Origin: Coriobacteriales bacterium OH1046
GTDB taxonomy: Bacteria > Actinomycetota > Coriobacteriia > Coriobacteriales > Atopobiaceae
Direction: 5' to 3'
Assembly (NCBI GenBank): GCA_004010535.1
Contig: RQYE01000001.1
Coordinates: 186,001 to 250,000, forward strand
Length of the DNA: 64,000 nucleotides
Position numbers and translations under genes: made by a program. Positions within the stretch are counted from its first letter, which is position 1. The number at the start of each line of letters is the position of its first letter. Of the stretch, positions 41,620-50,598 are shown in pieces. A model generated the notes under the pieces. It did not search any database, was not told the origin of the DNA, and worked only from the letters and a program-made list of their open reading frames with translations.

Positions 41620-44379
41620 CTAGATCTTGGCGGGACCCCCGTTGGCCTTGATCTTGGCCTGGGCAGCCGCGAGGCGGGCGATGGGCACGCGGAACGGCGA
41701 GCAGGACACATAGGTGAGACCGAAGTTGTAATACGTGTCGATGGACTCGGGATCGCCGCCGGTCTCGCCGCAGACACCGACGGTAAGCTCGGGCTTGGTG
41801 GAACGGCCGCCGTCGACGGACATCTTGACGAACTTGGCGACGCCGGGATCGATCGTCGCGAACGGATTGGTCTTGACGATCTTCGTATCGAGATAGAGGG
41901 GCATGAACGAGGCCTCGACATCGTCGCGGGAGAAACCGAGGACGGTCTGGGTGAGGTCGTTGGTGCCGAAGGAGAAGAAGTCCGCATACTGGGCGATCTC
42001 GTCGGAGACGACACAGGCGCGCGGGAGCTCGATCATGGTGCCGATCTCGATGTCGAGGTCGACGCCATACTCCTTGGAAACCTCGGCGATGTCAGCCTCG
42101 CAGAGCCCGCGCAGGTGGCTGAGCTCCTCGACGAAGGCGACGAGCGGGATCATGATCTCGGGCTTGGCATCGACGCCCTCCTTGATGAGCTCGGCGGCCG
42201 CAGAGGCGATGGCCTTGAACTGCATGTGGTTGAGCTCGGGATAGATCATGCCGAGGCGGCAGCCGCGGGTACCGAGCATGGGGTTGGCCTCCTGGAAGGA
42301 GTCGAGGCGCTTGAGGAACGCGCGCTTGCCGGTGCAATCCTTGCCGACCGCCTCCTCCTTGGCGATCTCGACCTCGAGCTCGCGCGGGGAATCGAGGAAC
42401 TCGTGCAGCGGGGGGTCGAGCAGGCGGACGATGACGGGCAGTCCCGCCATGACCTTGAACATCTGGAGGTAATCGCCCTTCTGGGCGGCGCCCAGCTTGG
42501 CAAGGGCCTCGGCCTTGGTCGCCTCGTCCTTGGCGAGGATGAAGGACTGGATGAGATCCTTGCGCTCGCCGAGGAACATGTGCTCGGTACGGCAGAGGCC
42601 GATACCCTCGGCACCGTTCTCGAGCGAGAGGGAGGCGTCCTCGGGGTTATCGGCGTTGGCGCGGACGCCCATGACGCGGCCGCGCTCGGGGTTGAGGCGG
42701 ATCTCGTCGGCCCACTCGAGGATGGTTTGGAGGTCGCCGCCGAGCTCGGGGCGGACGAGCTTGGCCTCGCCCATATACACGTTGCCCGTGGTGCCGTCGA
42801 TGGAGATGATATCGCCCTCATGGAGGATCGTATCGGTGCCGGCGACGGCGCAGACCTTGTTGGGGGCATCGATCTGGAGCGCCTCGACGCCGCAGACGCA
42901 GGGGGCGCCCATGCCGCGGGCGATGACGGCCGCATGGGAGGTCTTTCCGCCATGGGAGGTCAGGATACCCTCGGCTGCGACCATGCCGTGCAGGTCGTCG
43001 GGCGTGGTCTCCCAGCGCACGAGGATGCAGGGCTTGCCCGCCTTGGCGAACGCCTCGGCATCGGCGGAGGAGAAGACGACGGCACCCACGGCAGCGCCGG
43101 GGGACGCGTTGAGGCCTTGGGCGAGCACGGCACGGCCCTTGATGTCGACGGCGTCGAACTGCGGGTGGAGGAGCTGGTCGAGCTGCTCGGGGGCCACGCG
43201 CATGACCGCCTCCTCCTTGGTGATGCGCCCCTCCTCGTACATCTGGATGGCAACCTTGAGCGCGGACAGGGCGGTACGCTTCCCCACGCGGGTCTGGAGC
43301 ATGTAGAGCTTGCCCTGCTCGATGGTGAACTCGACGTCCATCATATCGGCATAATGGTCTTCGAGGATCTCGAAGACGCGGAAGAGCTCGGTGCCGGCGG
43401 CCTCGAGGCCGGGAACCTTGGGCAGGTCGGCGATGGGCTCGGTGTTGCGGATACCCGCGACGACATCCTCGCCCTGGGCGTTCACCAGGAAGTCGCCGTA
43501 GCGCTCGTTGGCGCCATCGGCCGGATTGCGGGTGAAGGCGACGCCGGTCGCAGAGGTGTCGCCCTTGTTGCCGAAGGCCATGACCTGGACGTTGACGGCG
43601 GTGCCGAGGGAGTCGTCGATCTTGTTCTGCTTGCGGTACAGGATGGCGCGATCGGTGTTCCAGGAGCCGAAGACGGCCTGCTCGGCAAGACGGAGCTGGA
43701 GCAGGGGGTCGTGCGGGAAGGTGACCTTGCCATCGATGACGACCTCGGGGTACTTCGCGACATCGACATTCTCGGCGAAGATCTGCTTGAAGGTCGCGAC
43801 GACGTCCTTGAGGTCATCGGCATCGAGGTCGGTGTCGAGCTTGACGCCTTTCTCGGCCTTCTTGGCCGAGAGGGCATCCTCGAAGAGCTGCCCGGAAACA
43901 CCCATCACGACATCGGAGAACATCTGCACGAAGCGGCGGTAGGAGTCGTACGCGAAGCGGGGGTTGCCCGTCTGCTTGATGAGGCCCTGGACGGAATCGT
44001 CGTTGAGGCCGAGGTTGAGGACGGTGTCCATCATGCCGGGCATCGAGAACGGGGCGCCGGAGCGGACGGAGACGAGCAGCGGGTCCTCGGAGTCGCCGAG
44101 CTTCTTGCCCATGCGCTTCTCGAGATCCTTGCGGTACTCGTCGATCTCGTCGAGGACGCCCTCGGGCCAGACGTTGCCGGCGCTGGAGTAGGCGACGCAG
44201 GTCTGGCAGGTGATGGTGAAGCCGGAGGGGACGGGAAGGCCGATGTTGGCCATCTCGGCGAGGTTGGCGCCCTTGCCGCCCGTGATCCATTTGGCCTCCC
44301 CGACGGATGCGCCGGCAACCTCGGTGACGTTGTTGCCGTTCTCGTCGAAGCCGAACCGATAGACGTGTTTTTCTGCCAT
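41620..44379 (-). CDS. ppdK: Pyruvate, phosphate dikinase
   Basis: PPDK interconverts pyruvate, ATP and phosphate with PEP, AMP and pyrophosphate. The 919-aa protein shows the ATP-grasp domain (GGKGANLAEM, SVRSGAPFSMPGMMDTVLNLG), the swivelling phosphohistidine domain with catalytic His in GGKTSHAAVIARGMG, and the C-terminal TIM barrel with VCGETGGDP. The threonine two residues before the catalytic histidine is the site regulated by PDRP. The ATG at 44379 has GGGAG five bases upstream. A short PDRP homologue lies just upstream (44542-44925), supporting co-regulation. Confidence 0.96.
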   Translation of the reverse strand: MAEKHVYRFGFDENGNNVTEVAGASVGEAKWITGGKGANLAEMANIGLPVPSGFTITCQTCVAYSSAGNVWPEGVLDEIDEYRKDLEKRMGKKLGDSEDPLLVSVRSGAPFSMPGMMDTVLNLGLNDDSVQGLIKQTGNPRFAYDSYRRFVQMFSDVVMGVSGQLFEDALSAKKAEKGVKLDTDLDADDLKDVVATFKQIFAENVDVAKYPEVVIDGKVTFPHDPLLQLRLAEQAVFGSWNTDRAILYRKQNKIDDSLGTAVNVQVMAFGNKGDTSATGVAFTRNPADGANERYGDFLVNAQGEDVVAGIRNTEPIADLPKVPGLEAAGTELFRVFEILEDHYADMMDVEFTIEQGKLYMLQTRVGKRTALSALKVAIQMYEEGRITKEEAVMRVAPEQLDQLLHPQFDAVDIKGRAVLAQGLNASPGAAVGAVVFSSADAEAFAKAGKPCILVRWETTPDDLHGMVAAEGILTSHGGKTSHAAVIARGMGAPCVCGVEALQIDAPNKVCAVAGTDTILHEGDIISIDGTTGNVYMGEAKLVRPELGGDLQTILEWADEIRLNPERGRVMGVRANADNPEDASLSLENGAEGIGLCRTEHMFLGERKDLIQSFILAKDEATKAEALAKLGAAQKGDYLQMFKVMAGLPVIVRLLDPPLHEFLDSPRELEVEIAKEEAVGKDCTGKRAFLKRLDSFQEANPMLGTRGCRLGMIYPELNHMQFKAIASAAAELIKEGVDAKPEIMIPLVAFVEELSHLRGLCEADIAEVSKEYGVDLDIEIGTMIELPRACVVSDEIAQYADFFSFGTNDLTQTVLGFSRDDVEASFMPLYLDTKIVKTNPFATIDPGVAKFVKMSVDGGRSTKPELTVGVCGETGGDPESIDTYYNFGLTYVSCSPFRVPIARLAAAQAKIKANGGPAKI

Positions 44380-44541
44380 GGTTTCTCCCTTTTCTAACAT
44401 CAAACACGGTCGAACAGGTACATGAAAGACGGCGGGAAACGGGAATCGTTCCCACCCCTAGGTATTCTAAAGCATGGAGGCCTCGTGAGGGCCCTCAATT
44501 AGCTTGTCTCCGGCATAAAGGGAACCGAATACAGCAAAAGC

Positions 44542-44925
44542 TTACTTCTCGCGGTACACGGCTCCGATAGCGTGGGAAGGGGACTCGCCCGTGAGCGTTG
44601 AGATGACCGTCACGGCGGGGCCGAGCAGGTCGATGGAGGGGATCCCCCTGCGATCGAGCTCGCGGCGGATCTCACGGCGCAGCGTCCCGTCTGCGAACGT
44701 GTGGAAGACGGCGCACGGCCGTGCGGAATCGTAGTTCTCATCGAAGTACTCGGTGACCGCATCGAGATCGTGGATATTGGAAACGCGCACGATCTCGACC
44801 GAATCCTCGCTGAACTGCGCCGCAGCGGCATGCACGACGGTCTTGGCCGTCTCGCCGCGCGAGTCGGAGAGGATGTAGAGGATGGGGGTATCCATGGCGA
44901 AGATATCGTCGAGTTTGTCTGCCAT
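44542..44925 (-). CDS. Truncated PPDK regulatory protein homologue (N-terminal half only)
   Basis: The 127-aa product matches the first half of PPDK regulatory/PEP synthase regulatory proteins (DUF299): ILYILSDSRGETAKTVVHAA, CAVFHTFADGTLRREI, IDLLGPAVTVISTLTGESPSHAIGAVYREK. Family members are about 270 aa and have a P-loop and SRTSKTP segment in the second half, which carry the kinase/phosphorylase activity. Here the frame stops first, and the 138 bases before ppdK contain no remainder. The ATG at 44925 follows AAAAGGG. It is either a decayed gene or a stand-alone regulatory domain; its place beside ppdK favours a role with it. Confidence 0.78.
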   Translation of the reverse strand: MADKLDDIFAMDTPILYILSDSRGETAKTVVHAAAAQFSEDSVEIVRVSNIHDLDAVTEYFDENYDSARPCAVFHTFADGTLRREIRRELDRRGIPSIDLLGPAVTVISTLTGESPSHAIGAVYREK

Positions 44926-44963
44926 CGTGTGCCCTTTTCTGATCGACGGACTATGAGACCATA

Positions 44964-47057
44964 CTACTTCTTTGACAGGCATCCGATGTCGGCGACATCG
45001 GCGAAGATGCCGGAAAACCTGTTGAGGAGCTTCAGGCGGTTCTCCTGTAACCTAGTGTCCCCGTCCATGACAAGTACTTCCATAAAGAAACGGTCAATGG
45101 GCTCCCTTAGTTCGGCAAGTGCGGAGAAGACGCCCGGGAAGTCCTTCGAGACGAGGGAATCGGAAACCGCCCGCTCGCCCTTCTCGATCGCATCGAGCAG
45201 GGCCCGCTCGGGTTCGGTGAGGAGCGCGGGGTCGCAATCGATGCCGAGACGGGTTTCCCCGAGGTGCGCCGCCCGCGTATAGGCAACCGAAAGATCCTCG
45301 AAGAGCTCGGGGCTGTTGCTGCGCGCATCCGAGAGGGCGCGGGCGCGGGCGAAGAACTCGGCGGGATCGATGATCGAGATGGCCGAGATGGCCTCGATGA
45401 TATCGCTTGCGATCCCCTCGTCTTTCGCCATCGCCGAGAGCCGGCCCCTGAAGAAGGCGCGGATCTTCTCCGCGACCTGATCGACGCGAAACGCGAGGCC
45501 CTGATCCGCATAGGATTCGAGCGCGGTGGAGATGAGCGCCTCGAGCGAGACGGAGGGCAGGGACTTGAGCAGGGAGATGACGCCGATGGTTGCGCGGCGG
45601 ACCGCATACGGGTCCGAGGATCCGGTGGGAGCCTCGCCTGCGGCGAAGATGCCGCAGATGGTATCGAGCTTGTCGGCGATGGCGGCCGCCTTGCCTACGA
45701 GGCCGGAGGGGAGCTCGTCGCCGGCGAACCGCGGACGGTAATGCTCGCGGATCGCGCATGAGACGGCCTCGGGCTCTCCCATGGCGGCTGCGTAATAGCC
45801 GCCCATGACGCCCTGCTGGTTGGTGAACTCGACGACCGCCTGGCTCACCAGGTCGCCCTTCGCAAGATGGGCGGCGCGCACGGCTTCGCGCCGGGTAGCG
45901 GCATCGGCTCCGGAAAGCTCCGCAACGGAGCCGGCGAGCACCTCCATGCGGGCGACCTTGCCCCGCATGCTGCCGAGCCTCTCCTGGAAGGTGACGGCCG
46001 CAAGGCGCTCGACATACTCGTCGAGCGGGACCTTGAGATCCTCGTCGTAGAAGAACTTGGCGTCGTAGAGGCGCGCGCGGACGACGCGCTCGTTGCCGTC
46101 GATGACGGTGGCGCCCACCTCGGGAGCGGCATTCGAGATGACGACGAATTCGCGGGTGAGGCTGCCGTCTGCGGCATACACGGGGAAGTAACGCTGGTTC
46201 GAGAGCATCGACTCGCAGATGATCTCGTGCGGAACGGCGAGGAATTCCTCATCGAAGCTGCCGACGAGCACCGTCGGCCACTCGCAGAGGTTCACGACCT
46301 CGTCGAAGATACGCTTCGGGGTATCGACATGCGCACCGCCGCGTGCCTGTTCGACAGACGCGATCCCCGCACGGATGACCTCAGCGCGCCGTCGCTCGCC
46401 GAGCACGAAGGCCTCCTCGAGCACCCGCTCGTATGCGGAGGGGGAAGGCACGGGGTGCTCGCCCGGGGCGAGGACGCGGTGGCCGCGGGTGGTCGCTCCG
46501 CTTTCGACGCCGGCATAGGAGACGGGAACGACCCTGCCGCCGAGCAGCGCGCAGATCCAGCGGATCGGACGTACGAACGTCGCATGCTCGTTCCCCCACC
46601 GCTGGCTGCGGTAGTTGGGCCACTCGAGCGAGGAGATCGTGCGCTCGCAGAGCGCCGAGAGCAACGGTAGCGCAGGGGCCGGGGGAACGATCTTCTCGGC
46701 GAAGACGTACGCGCGGCCATCGGTATCGGTACGGCATACGAGCTGGGCAACCTCGATACCGCATTTGCGGGCGAAGCCGAGCGCGGCCTTGGAGGGAGCG
46801 CCCTGCGCGTCGAAGGCGATCTCTGCTGCAGGCCCGCGTTTGATGGCGCGGACCTCCTCGGTCGCCGCCGCGCACCCGTCGACGAGGACGGCGAGGCGCC
46901 TCGGCGTGGAAAGGGTCCTGATCGCGCCATGCGCAAGGCCGGCCTCTGCGAGGCCGCGCTCGAACAAGGCCTCGAGCTGCTTCTGAGCGTTCATGAGCGG
47001 AGCGGAGGGCATCTCCTCGGCACCGATCTCGAGGAGGAAGTCGAGGATTTCCGCCAT
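44964..47057 (-). CDS. glyS: Glycyl-tRNA synthetase beta subunit
   Basis: GlyS forms the alpha2-beta2 glycyl-tRNA synthetase with GlyQ and carries the tRNA-binding domains. The 697-aa chain begins FLLEIGAEEMPSAPL, contains FPKSM-like region YRSQRWGNEHATFVRPIRW, an HD-type domain (about 320-450; KLDTICGIFAAGEAPTGSSDPYAVRRAT follows) and a C-terminal anticodon-binding region. Its ATG directly abuts the glyQ stop, so the subunits are translated together. Confidence 0.96.
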   Translation of the reverse strand: MAEILDFLLEIGAEEMPSAPLMNAQKQLEALFERGLAEAGLAHGAIRTLSTPRRLAVLVDGCAAATEEVRAIKRGPAAEIAFDAQGAPSKAALGFARKCGIEVAQLVCRTDTDGRAYVFAEKIVPPAPALPLLSALCERTISSLEWPNYRSQRWGNEHATFVRPIRWICALLGGRVVPVSYAGVESGATTRGHRVLAPGEHPVPSPSAYERVLEEAFVLGERRRAEVIRAGIASVEQARGGAHVDTPKRIFDEVVNLCEWPTVLVGSFDEEFLAVPHEIICESMLSNQRYFPVYAADGSLTREFVVISNAAPEVGATVIDGNERVVRARLYDAKFFYDEDLKVPLDEYVERLAAVTFQERLGSMRGKVARMEVLAGSVAELSGADAATRREAVRAAHLAKGDLVSQAVVEFTNQQGVMGGYYAAAMGEPEAVSCAIREHYRPRFAGDELPSGLVGKAAAIADKLDTICGIFAAGEAPTGSSDPYAVRRATIGVISLLKSLPSVSLEALISTALESYADQGLAFRVDQVAEKIRAFFRGRLSAMAKDEGIASDIIEAISAISIIDPAEFFARARALSDARSNSPELFEDLSVAYTRAAHLGETRLGIDCDPALLTEPERALLDAIEKGERAVSDSLVSKDFPGVFSALAELREPIDRFFMEVLVMDGDTRLQENRLKLLNRFSGIFADVADIGCLSKK

Positions 47058-47963
47058 CTAGGCCACCTCCCCTTCCCGCACATCTCCACGTGCCGCGACC
47101 AGCTCCAGATAGGCCTCGCAGCAGGCTTTGGCGATCGTGCGGACGCGCAGGATGTAATTGGCGCGCTCGGTAGCCGAGATGGCGCCGCGCGCATCGAGCA
47201 GGTTGAACGCATGGCTGCACTTCATGACGCAATCGTATGCGGGAAGCGGCAGGCGCGCATCGAGGCAGGAGCGGACCTCCGCCTCGTAATCGTCGAATTT
47301 GCCGCGCAGCATCTCCACGTTGGCGACCTCGAAGTTGTATGCGGAGAATTCGCGCTCGTTCTCGAGGAAAACGTCCCCATAGGTCATGGGCGTGCCATCG
47401 GGCAGATAGGACCATATGAGGTCGTAGACCGAATCGACGCCTTGGATATACATGGCGATGCGCTCGAGGCCGTAGGTGATCTCGACGGGGACGGGATCGA
47501 CCTCGATACCGCCCACCTGCTGGAAGTAGGTGTACTGGGTCACCTCCATGCCATCGAGCCACACTTCCCAGCCCAAGCCCCAGGCACCGAGCGTGGGGCT
47601 CTCCCAGTCGTCCTCGACGAAACGCACGTCGTGCTCGGCGGGATCGAGGCCGATGGCGGAGAGCGAGCCGAGGTAGAGATCCTGGGAATCTTCCGGGCAG
47701 GGCTTCAGGATGACCTGGAACTGGTAGTAATGCTGCATGCGGTTGGGGTTCTCGCCGTAACGGCCGTCGGCCGGGCGGCGGCACGGCTGCGGATAGCAGG
47801 TGCGCCACGCTGCAGGGCCGAGGCTGCGCAGGGCCGTGGCCGTATGGAAGGTGCCGGCGCCGACTTCGGAATCATACGGCTGCATCACCGTGCATCCTTG
47901 GGATGCCCAGTACTTCTCCAAAGCGAGGATCATGTCCTGGAATGTCAGAGCGTCAGCATTCAT
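47058..47963 (-). CDS. glyQ: Glycyl-tRNA synthetase alpha subunit
   Basis: GlyQ is the catalytic class II subunit of GlyRS. Motifs include [29 protein letters not shown] (start of the active site), [24 protein letters not shown] and [18 protein letters not shown]. Length of 301 aa is normal. It lies 29 bases downstream of lepB and directly before glyS, which marks an operon. Confidence 0.97.
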   Translation of the reverse strand: MNADALTFQDMILALEKYWASQGCTVMQPYDSEVGAGTFHTATALRSLGPAAWRTCYPQPCRRPADGRYGENPNRMQHYYQFQVILKPCPEDSQDLYLGSLSAIGLDPAEHDVRFVEDDWESPTLGAWGLGWEVWLDGMEVTQYTYFQQVGGIEVDPVPVEITYGLERIAMYIQGVDSVYDLIWSYLPDGTPMTYGDVFLENEREFSAYNFEVANVEMLRGKFDDYEAEVRSCLDARLPLPAYDCVMKCSHAFNLLDARGAISATERANYILRVRTIAKACCEAYLELVAARGDVREGEVA

Positions 47964-47992
47964 GGATACCCTTTCGTTGCCCCTGCGACGGG

Positions 47993-48589
47993 CTATATCG
48001 TAGCAATATCTTCGGGCGGCCAGAAGATGACGACCGCATGCGAGGTCACATCCTCGACCCTGATGGGTCCGATGGCGCGGGAATCACGGGAGTTGGTCCT
48101 GTTGTCCCCCATCACCCAGAGGTAGCCTTCGGGGACCGTATAGGGGTAGGCGATGGGCAGGTCGCCGCCTTGGAGCGGAAGGGTGGGCTGGCCGCCCACA
48201 TAGGGCTCGTCAAGCGCGACCCCGTCGACGTAGACGGCGCCATCGCGCAGATCGACGGTCTGGCCTCCGACCGCGATGACGCGCTTGATGAGCGTATCGG
48301 TATGCCCATCCTGCTCCCGCAGGAAGGTGACGATCTCGCCGGGTTGCGGGTCGCGGAAGCGGTAGCTGACCTTCTCCCCGATGACGCGATCGCCGACCTG
48401 TATGGTCTGCTCCATGGATCCCGTGGGGATCTTGTAGGGCTCTATGACGAAGGTCCGCACGAGAACGGCGAGGACGAGCGCGAGCAGCAGCGTGGGGAGA
48501 AGGCCCGCATCGCGTCCCTCGGGGGCCGCTGCGGCGGATCCGGCCGCGTCAAAGCCCTTCCCATCCTTAAGGTGCGCAGGTCTGGCCAC
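47993..48589 (-). CDS. lepB: Signal peptidase I
   Basis: This membrane serine protease removes signal peptides of secreted proteins. The 198-aa protein has one N-terminal membrane helix (about 29-49), the catalytic Ser in [14 protein letters not shown], the catalytic Lys in [10 protein letters not shown], and the [11 protein letters not shown] motif near the C-terminus. The GTG at 48589 lies within the end of trmD (23-base overlap) and has GGAGG five bases upstream. Confidence 0.94.
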   Translation of the reverse strand: MARPAHLKDGKGFDAAGSAAAAPEGRDAGLLPTLLLALVLAVLVRTFVIEPYKIPTGSMEQTIQVGDRVIGEKVSYRFRDPQPGEIVTFLREQDGHTDTLIKRVIAVGGQTVDLRDGAVYVDGVALDEPYVGGQPTLPLQGGDLPIAYPYTVPEGYLWVMGDNRTNSRDSRAIGPIRVEDVTSHAVVIFWPPEDIATI

Positions 48590-49286
48590 GTCCGCCTCCC
48601 TTCAGGAACGCCTCGTACAGGTCGGGGCGGAATCGCCTCGTGCGCTCGAGCGCCGATGCGCGACGCCATGCATCGACGGCCCCATGATCCCCCGAGAGCA
48701 GGACCTCGGGGACCCTCATGCCCCTGAATTCGGCGGGTCGCGTGTACTGCTCGTACTCGAGGAGGCCCGACGAGAAGGACTCGTCCCGCGCGCTCATCTC
48801 ATCGCCCAGAGCGCCGGGGATGAGGCGGACGAGGGCATCGATCACGCACAACGCGCAGAGCTCGCCGCCCGTGAGCACGAAATCGCCGAGGGAGATGATC
48901 TCATCGGCGAGCGTGTAGACGCGCTCGTCCATGCCCTCGTAACGTCCGCAGACGAGCAGTATGCGCTCCTCATCGCGCAGGCGCTCGGCATCGGCTTGGG
49001 TGAACGGGATCCCTATCGGCGAGAAGAATACGACGTGGACGGGCGGCTCGCAACGGCTTCGGATATCCTCGACGGCCTCGAAGATGGGCTCGGGCTTCAT
49101 GAGCATGCCCTGGCCGCCGCCGAACGGGGCGTCATCCACCGTGCCATGCCTGTCGTGGGTCCAATCGCGCAGATCGTGCGCCTGGAATTCGAACAGGCCC
49201 TTGGCGCGGGCGCGTCCCATGATGGAGGAGGACAGGTAGGGCTCGAAGAACTCCGGGAAGACCGAGAGCGTCTCGATTCGTCGCAT
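48567..49286 (-). CDS. trmD: tRNA (guanine-N1-)-methyltransferase
   Basis: TrmD methylates G37 of tRNAs with a G36-G37 anticodon loop, preventing frameshifts. The SPOUT fold is marked by SVFPEFFEPYLSSSIMGRA, DDAPFGGGQGM, LLVCGRYEGMDERV and ISLGDFVLTGGELCALCVIDA. The 239-aa length is standard. It lies six bases after rimM in the conserved rpsP-khpA-rimM-trmD order. Confidence 0.96.
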   Translation of the reverse strand: MRRIETLSVFPEFFEPYLSSSIMGRARAKGLFEFQAHDLRDWTHDRHGTVDDAPFGGGQGMLMKPEPIFEAVEDIRSRCEPPVHVVFFSPIGIPFTQADAERLRDEERILLVCGRYEGMDERVYTLADEIISLGDFVLTGGELCALCVIDALVRLIPGALGDEMSARDESFSSGLLEYEQYTRPAEFRGMRVPEVLLSGDHGAVDAWRRASALERTRRFRPDLYEAFLKGGGRGQTCAP

Positions 49287-49292
49287 GAGGAT

Positions 49293-49817
49293 TCACTCCC
49301 CTTCCGTGAGTATGGAGCCTTCGGGAAGATCGAGGATGATGCTGCCATCGTTGGAACGCCCTTTGAAGAACTCGCCGCGCACGGGGATGAGCCGTTTGCA
49401 ATCGGCAGCGGCGAGCACGAAGACATCCTGCCCACGGCCTATGAGGATCTCCTCGATGACGCCGAGGTATCCCAGCGCGAGATCTTCCACGCGCGCACCG
49501 ACCAACGCATCCCTGCCGATGGCCTCGATCCCATGGGGGAGCTCGCCTGCGCGCGCGAGTATGGTCCTGCCGACGAGCTCCTTCGCAGCGGAAAGCGTAT
49601 CGACGCCCTCGAATGAGATCAGCTGGGAGATGCCGTCCGATGCGCCCGTGCGGGAGACCGTAAGGAAACGGGGTGCCTTAAGCGCAGGGGGGACGAGGGC
49701 GACCTCCATGCCCTCGGCCAGAAGAGGAGGAAGGCCGTGGACGGAGCCGACCACGACCTCCCCCGATGTTGCGCGTGCTTTGACGACGTGCGCGATCGTC
49801 TTCCAGCGGGTCCGCAC
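49293..49817 (-). CDS. rimM: 16S rRNA maturation protein RimM
   Basis: RimM assists assembly of the 30S head domain. The 174-aa protein has the N-terminal beta-barrel (IAHVVKARATSGEVVVGSVHGL; standard members have GxxG) and the C-terminal PRC-barrel domain (GRDALVGARVEDLALGYLGVIEEIL; then LIPVRGEFF). I use the GTG at 49817, eight bases downstream of the khpA stop, because the longer frame reads into khpA. The ribosome site is weak, so coupling to khpA is likely. Confidence 0.9.
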   Translation of the reverse strand: MRTRWKTIAHVVKARATSGEVVVGSVHGLPPLLAEGMEVALVPPALKAPRFLTVSRTGASDGISQLISFEGVDTLSAAKELVGRTILARAGELPHGIEAIGRDALVGARVEDLALGYLGVIEEILIGRGQDVFVLAAADCKRLIPVRGEFFKGRSNDGSIILDLPEGSILTEGE

Positions 49818-49824
49818 GGCAGGC

Positions 49825-50121
49825 CTAGCCCAGAACCTCGACTTCGACGGCGGTGCCCACGCGCTGCCCCAGGGCGCGGGCCAAGGTGCGGATAGCCTTG
49901 ATGGTGCGGCCGTGGCGACCGATGATCCTGCCCGCATCCTGCTCTGCGCAGCTCACTTCGATCAGGGTATCCGATGCGCTGTCGGTGACATCGAGCGCAA
50001 CCGCATCCTCATCGTCGACCAAGCCGCAGACGATGTATTCCACAAGGTCGGCGACCTTGTCCGAAGGCATCGAGGATGCAGCCTGATCGGTCCCGATGGT
50101 CTCAGCTGTGTCCATACGCAT
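49825..50121 (-). CDS. khpA: KH-domain RNA-binding protein KhpA
   Basis: The protein of 96-98 aa has one KH domain with the GxxG loop in AGRIIGRHGRTIKAIRTLARAL, preceded by LVEYIVCGLVDDEDAVAL. KhpA acts with KhpB (Jag) on RNAs controlling cell division and wall growth in Gram-positives. Two ATGs are possible, 50121 and 50115; AGG precedes the second at a good distance. It lies six bases after rpsP, the usual place. Confidence 0.92.
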   Translation of the reverse strand: MRMDTAETIGTDQAASSMPSDKVADLVEYIVCGLVDDEDAVALDVTDSASDTLIEVSCAEQDAGRIIGRHGRTIKAIRTLARALGQRVGTAVEVEVLG

Positions 50122-50126
50122 CCTGC

Positions 50127-50438
50127 TTACTCGGCAGCTTCTCGTGCAGCGGCGAGGGCCTTCTTGGAGGGCTTCACCTTCTTGTCCTTGGCGGGGACAC
50201 CCTCGCGGGCGAGCTTGATGAGGGCCGCGACGCTCTCGGTGGGCTGAGCGCCCTTGGCGATCCATGCGTCGATATTCTCGAGATCGAGGTCGATGATCTT
50301 CGGGGAGGCGATGGGATTGTACTTGCCCACCTCTTCGATGTAGCGGCCGTCGCGGGGCATGCGGGAATCTGCGACGACGACACGATAGTATGGACGCTTC
50401 TTCGCGCCATGACGGGCCAAACGGATCTTGACAGCCAA
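50127..50438 (-). CDS. rpsP: 30S ribosomal protein S16
   Basis: S16 (103 aa) begins [22 protein letters not shown] and continues [14 protein letters not shown], typical for the family. The last 20 residues ([18 protein letters not shown]) form a charged Ala-rich extension. Translation must start at a TTG (50438), with GAGGAG six bases upstream; no ATG or GTG fits. It heads the rpsP-khpA-rimM-trmD-lepB transcript and is divergent from dinB. Confidence 0.95.
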   Translation of the reverse strand: MAVKIRLARHGAKKRPYYRVVVADSRMPRDGRYIEEVGKYNPIASPKIIDLDLENIDAWIAKGAQPTESVAALIKLAREGVPAKDKKVKPSKKALAAAREAAE

Positions 50439-50512
50439 CGAAAACTCCTCTGGACAGGCGGTGCATCGGATACTGGCGGGAAGCGCACCGCAAACCAACT
50501 TGCAATTCATAT

Positions 50513-50540
50513 ATTCTACGACATACCGGCATTGTCGCAA
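50513..50540 (-). promoter_or_regulatory. Promoter of the rpsP operon
   Basis: On the minus strand TTGCGA (50535-50540) and TAGAAT (50513-50518) are 16 bases apart. The start of transcription would fall about 70 bases before the rpsP TTG codon. Confidence 0.65.
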
Positions 50541-50557
50541 GCTCGTGATTCTCTTTT

Positions 50558-50586
50558 TTGATTATTCGGTGTGCTGCGTGTATAAT
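50558..50586 (+). promoter_or_regulatory. Promoter of dinB
   Basis: TTGATT (50558-50563) and a perfect TATAAT (50581-50586) are separated by 17 bases. Transcription would be expected to start at about 50592-50594, that is, on the dinB start codon itself, giving a leaderless mRNA. Confidence 0.8.
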
Positions 50587-50598
50587 GAACACATGTTC
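50587..50598 (+). promoter_or_regulatory. LexA-type SOS box on the dinB start codon
   Basis: GAACACATGTTC is a perfect 12-base palindrome with the Gram-positive LexA/DinR pattern GAAC-N4-GTTC. It begins directly after the -10 element and includes the dinB ATG (50593-50595). Bound LexA would block transcription start, so dinB should be induced by DNA damage. Confidence 0.82.

Noticed and set aside
42115-44397. A 760-codon open frame antisense to ppdK
   Set aside because: It is the frame mirror of a highly biased high-GC gene. It lacks a ribosome site and any recognisable motif, and the sense strand is a complete PPDK.
44404-44541. A frameshifted second half of the PPDK regulator
   Set aside because: All three frames of this 138-base spacer were read; none contains a P-loop or the SRTSKTP segment, and the space is too short.
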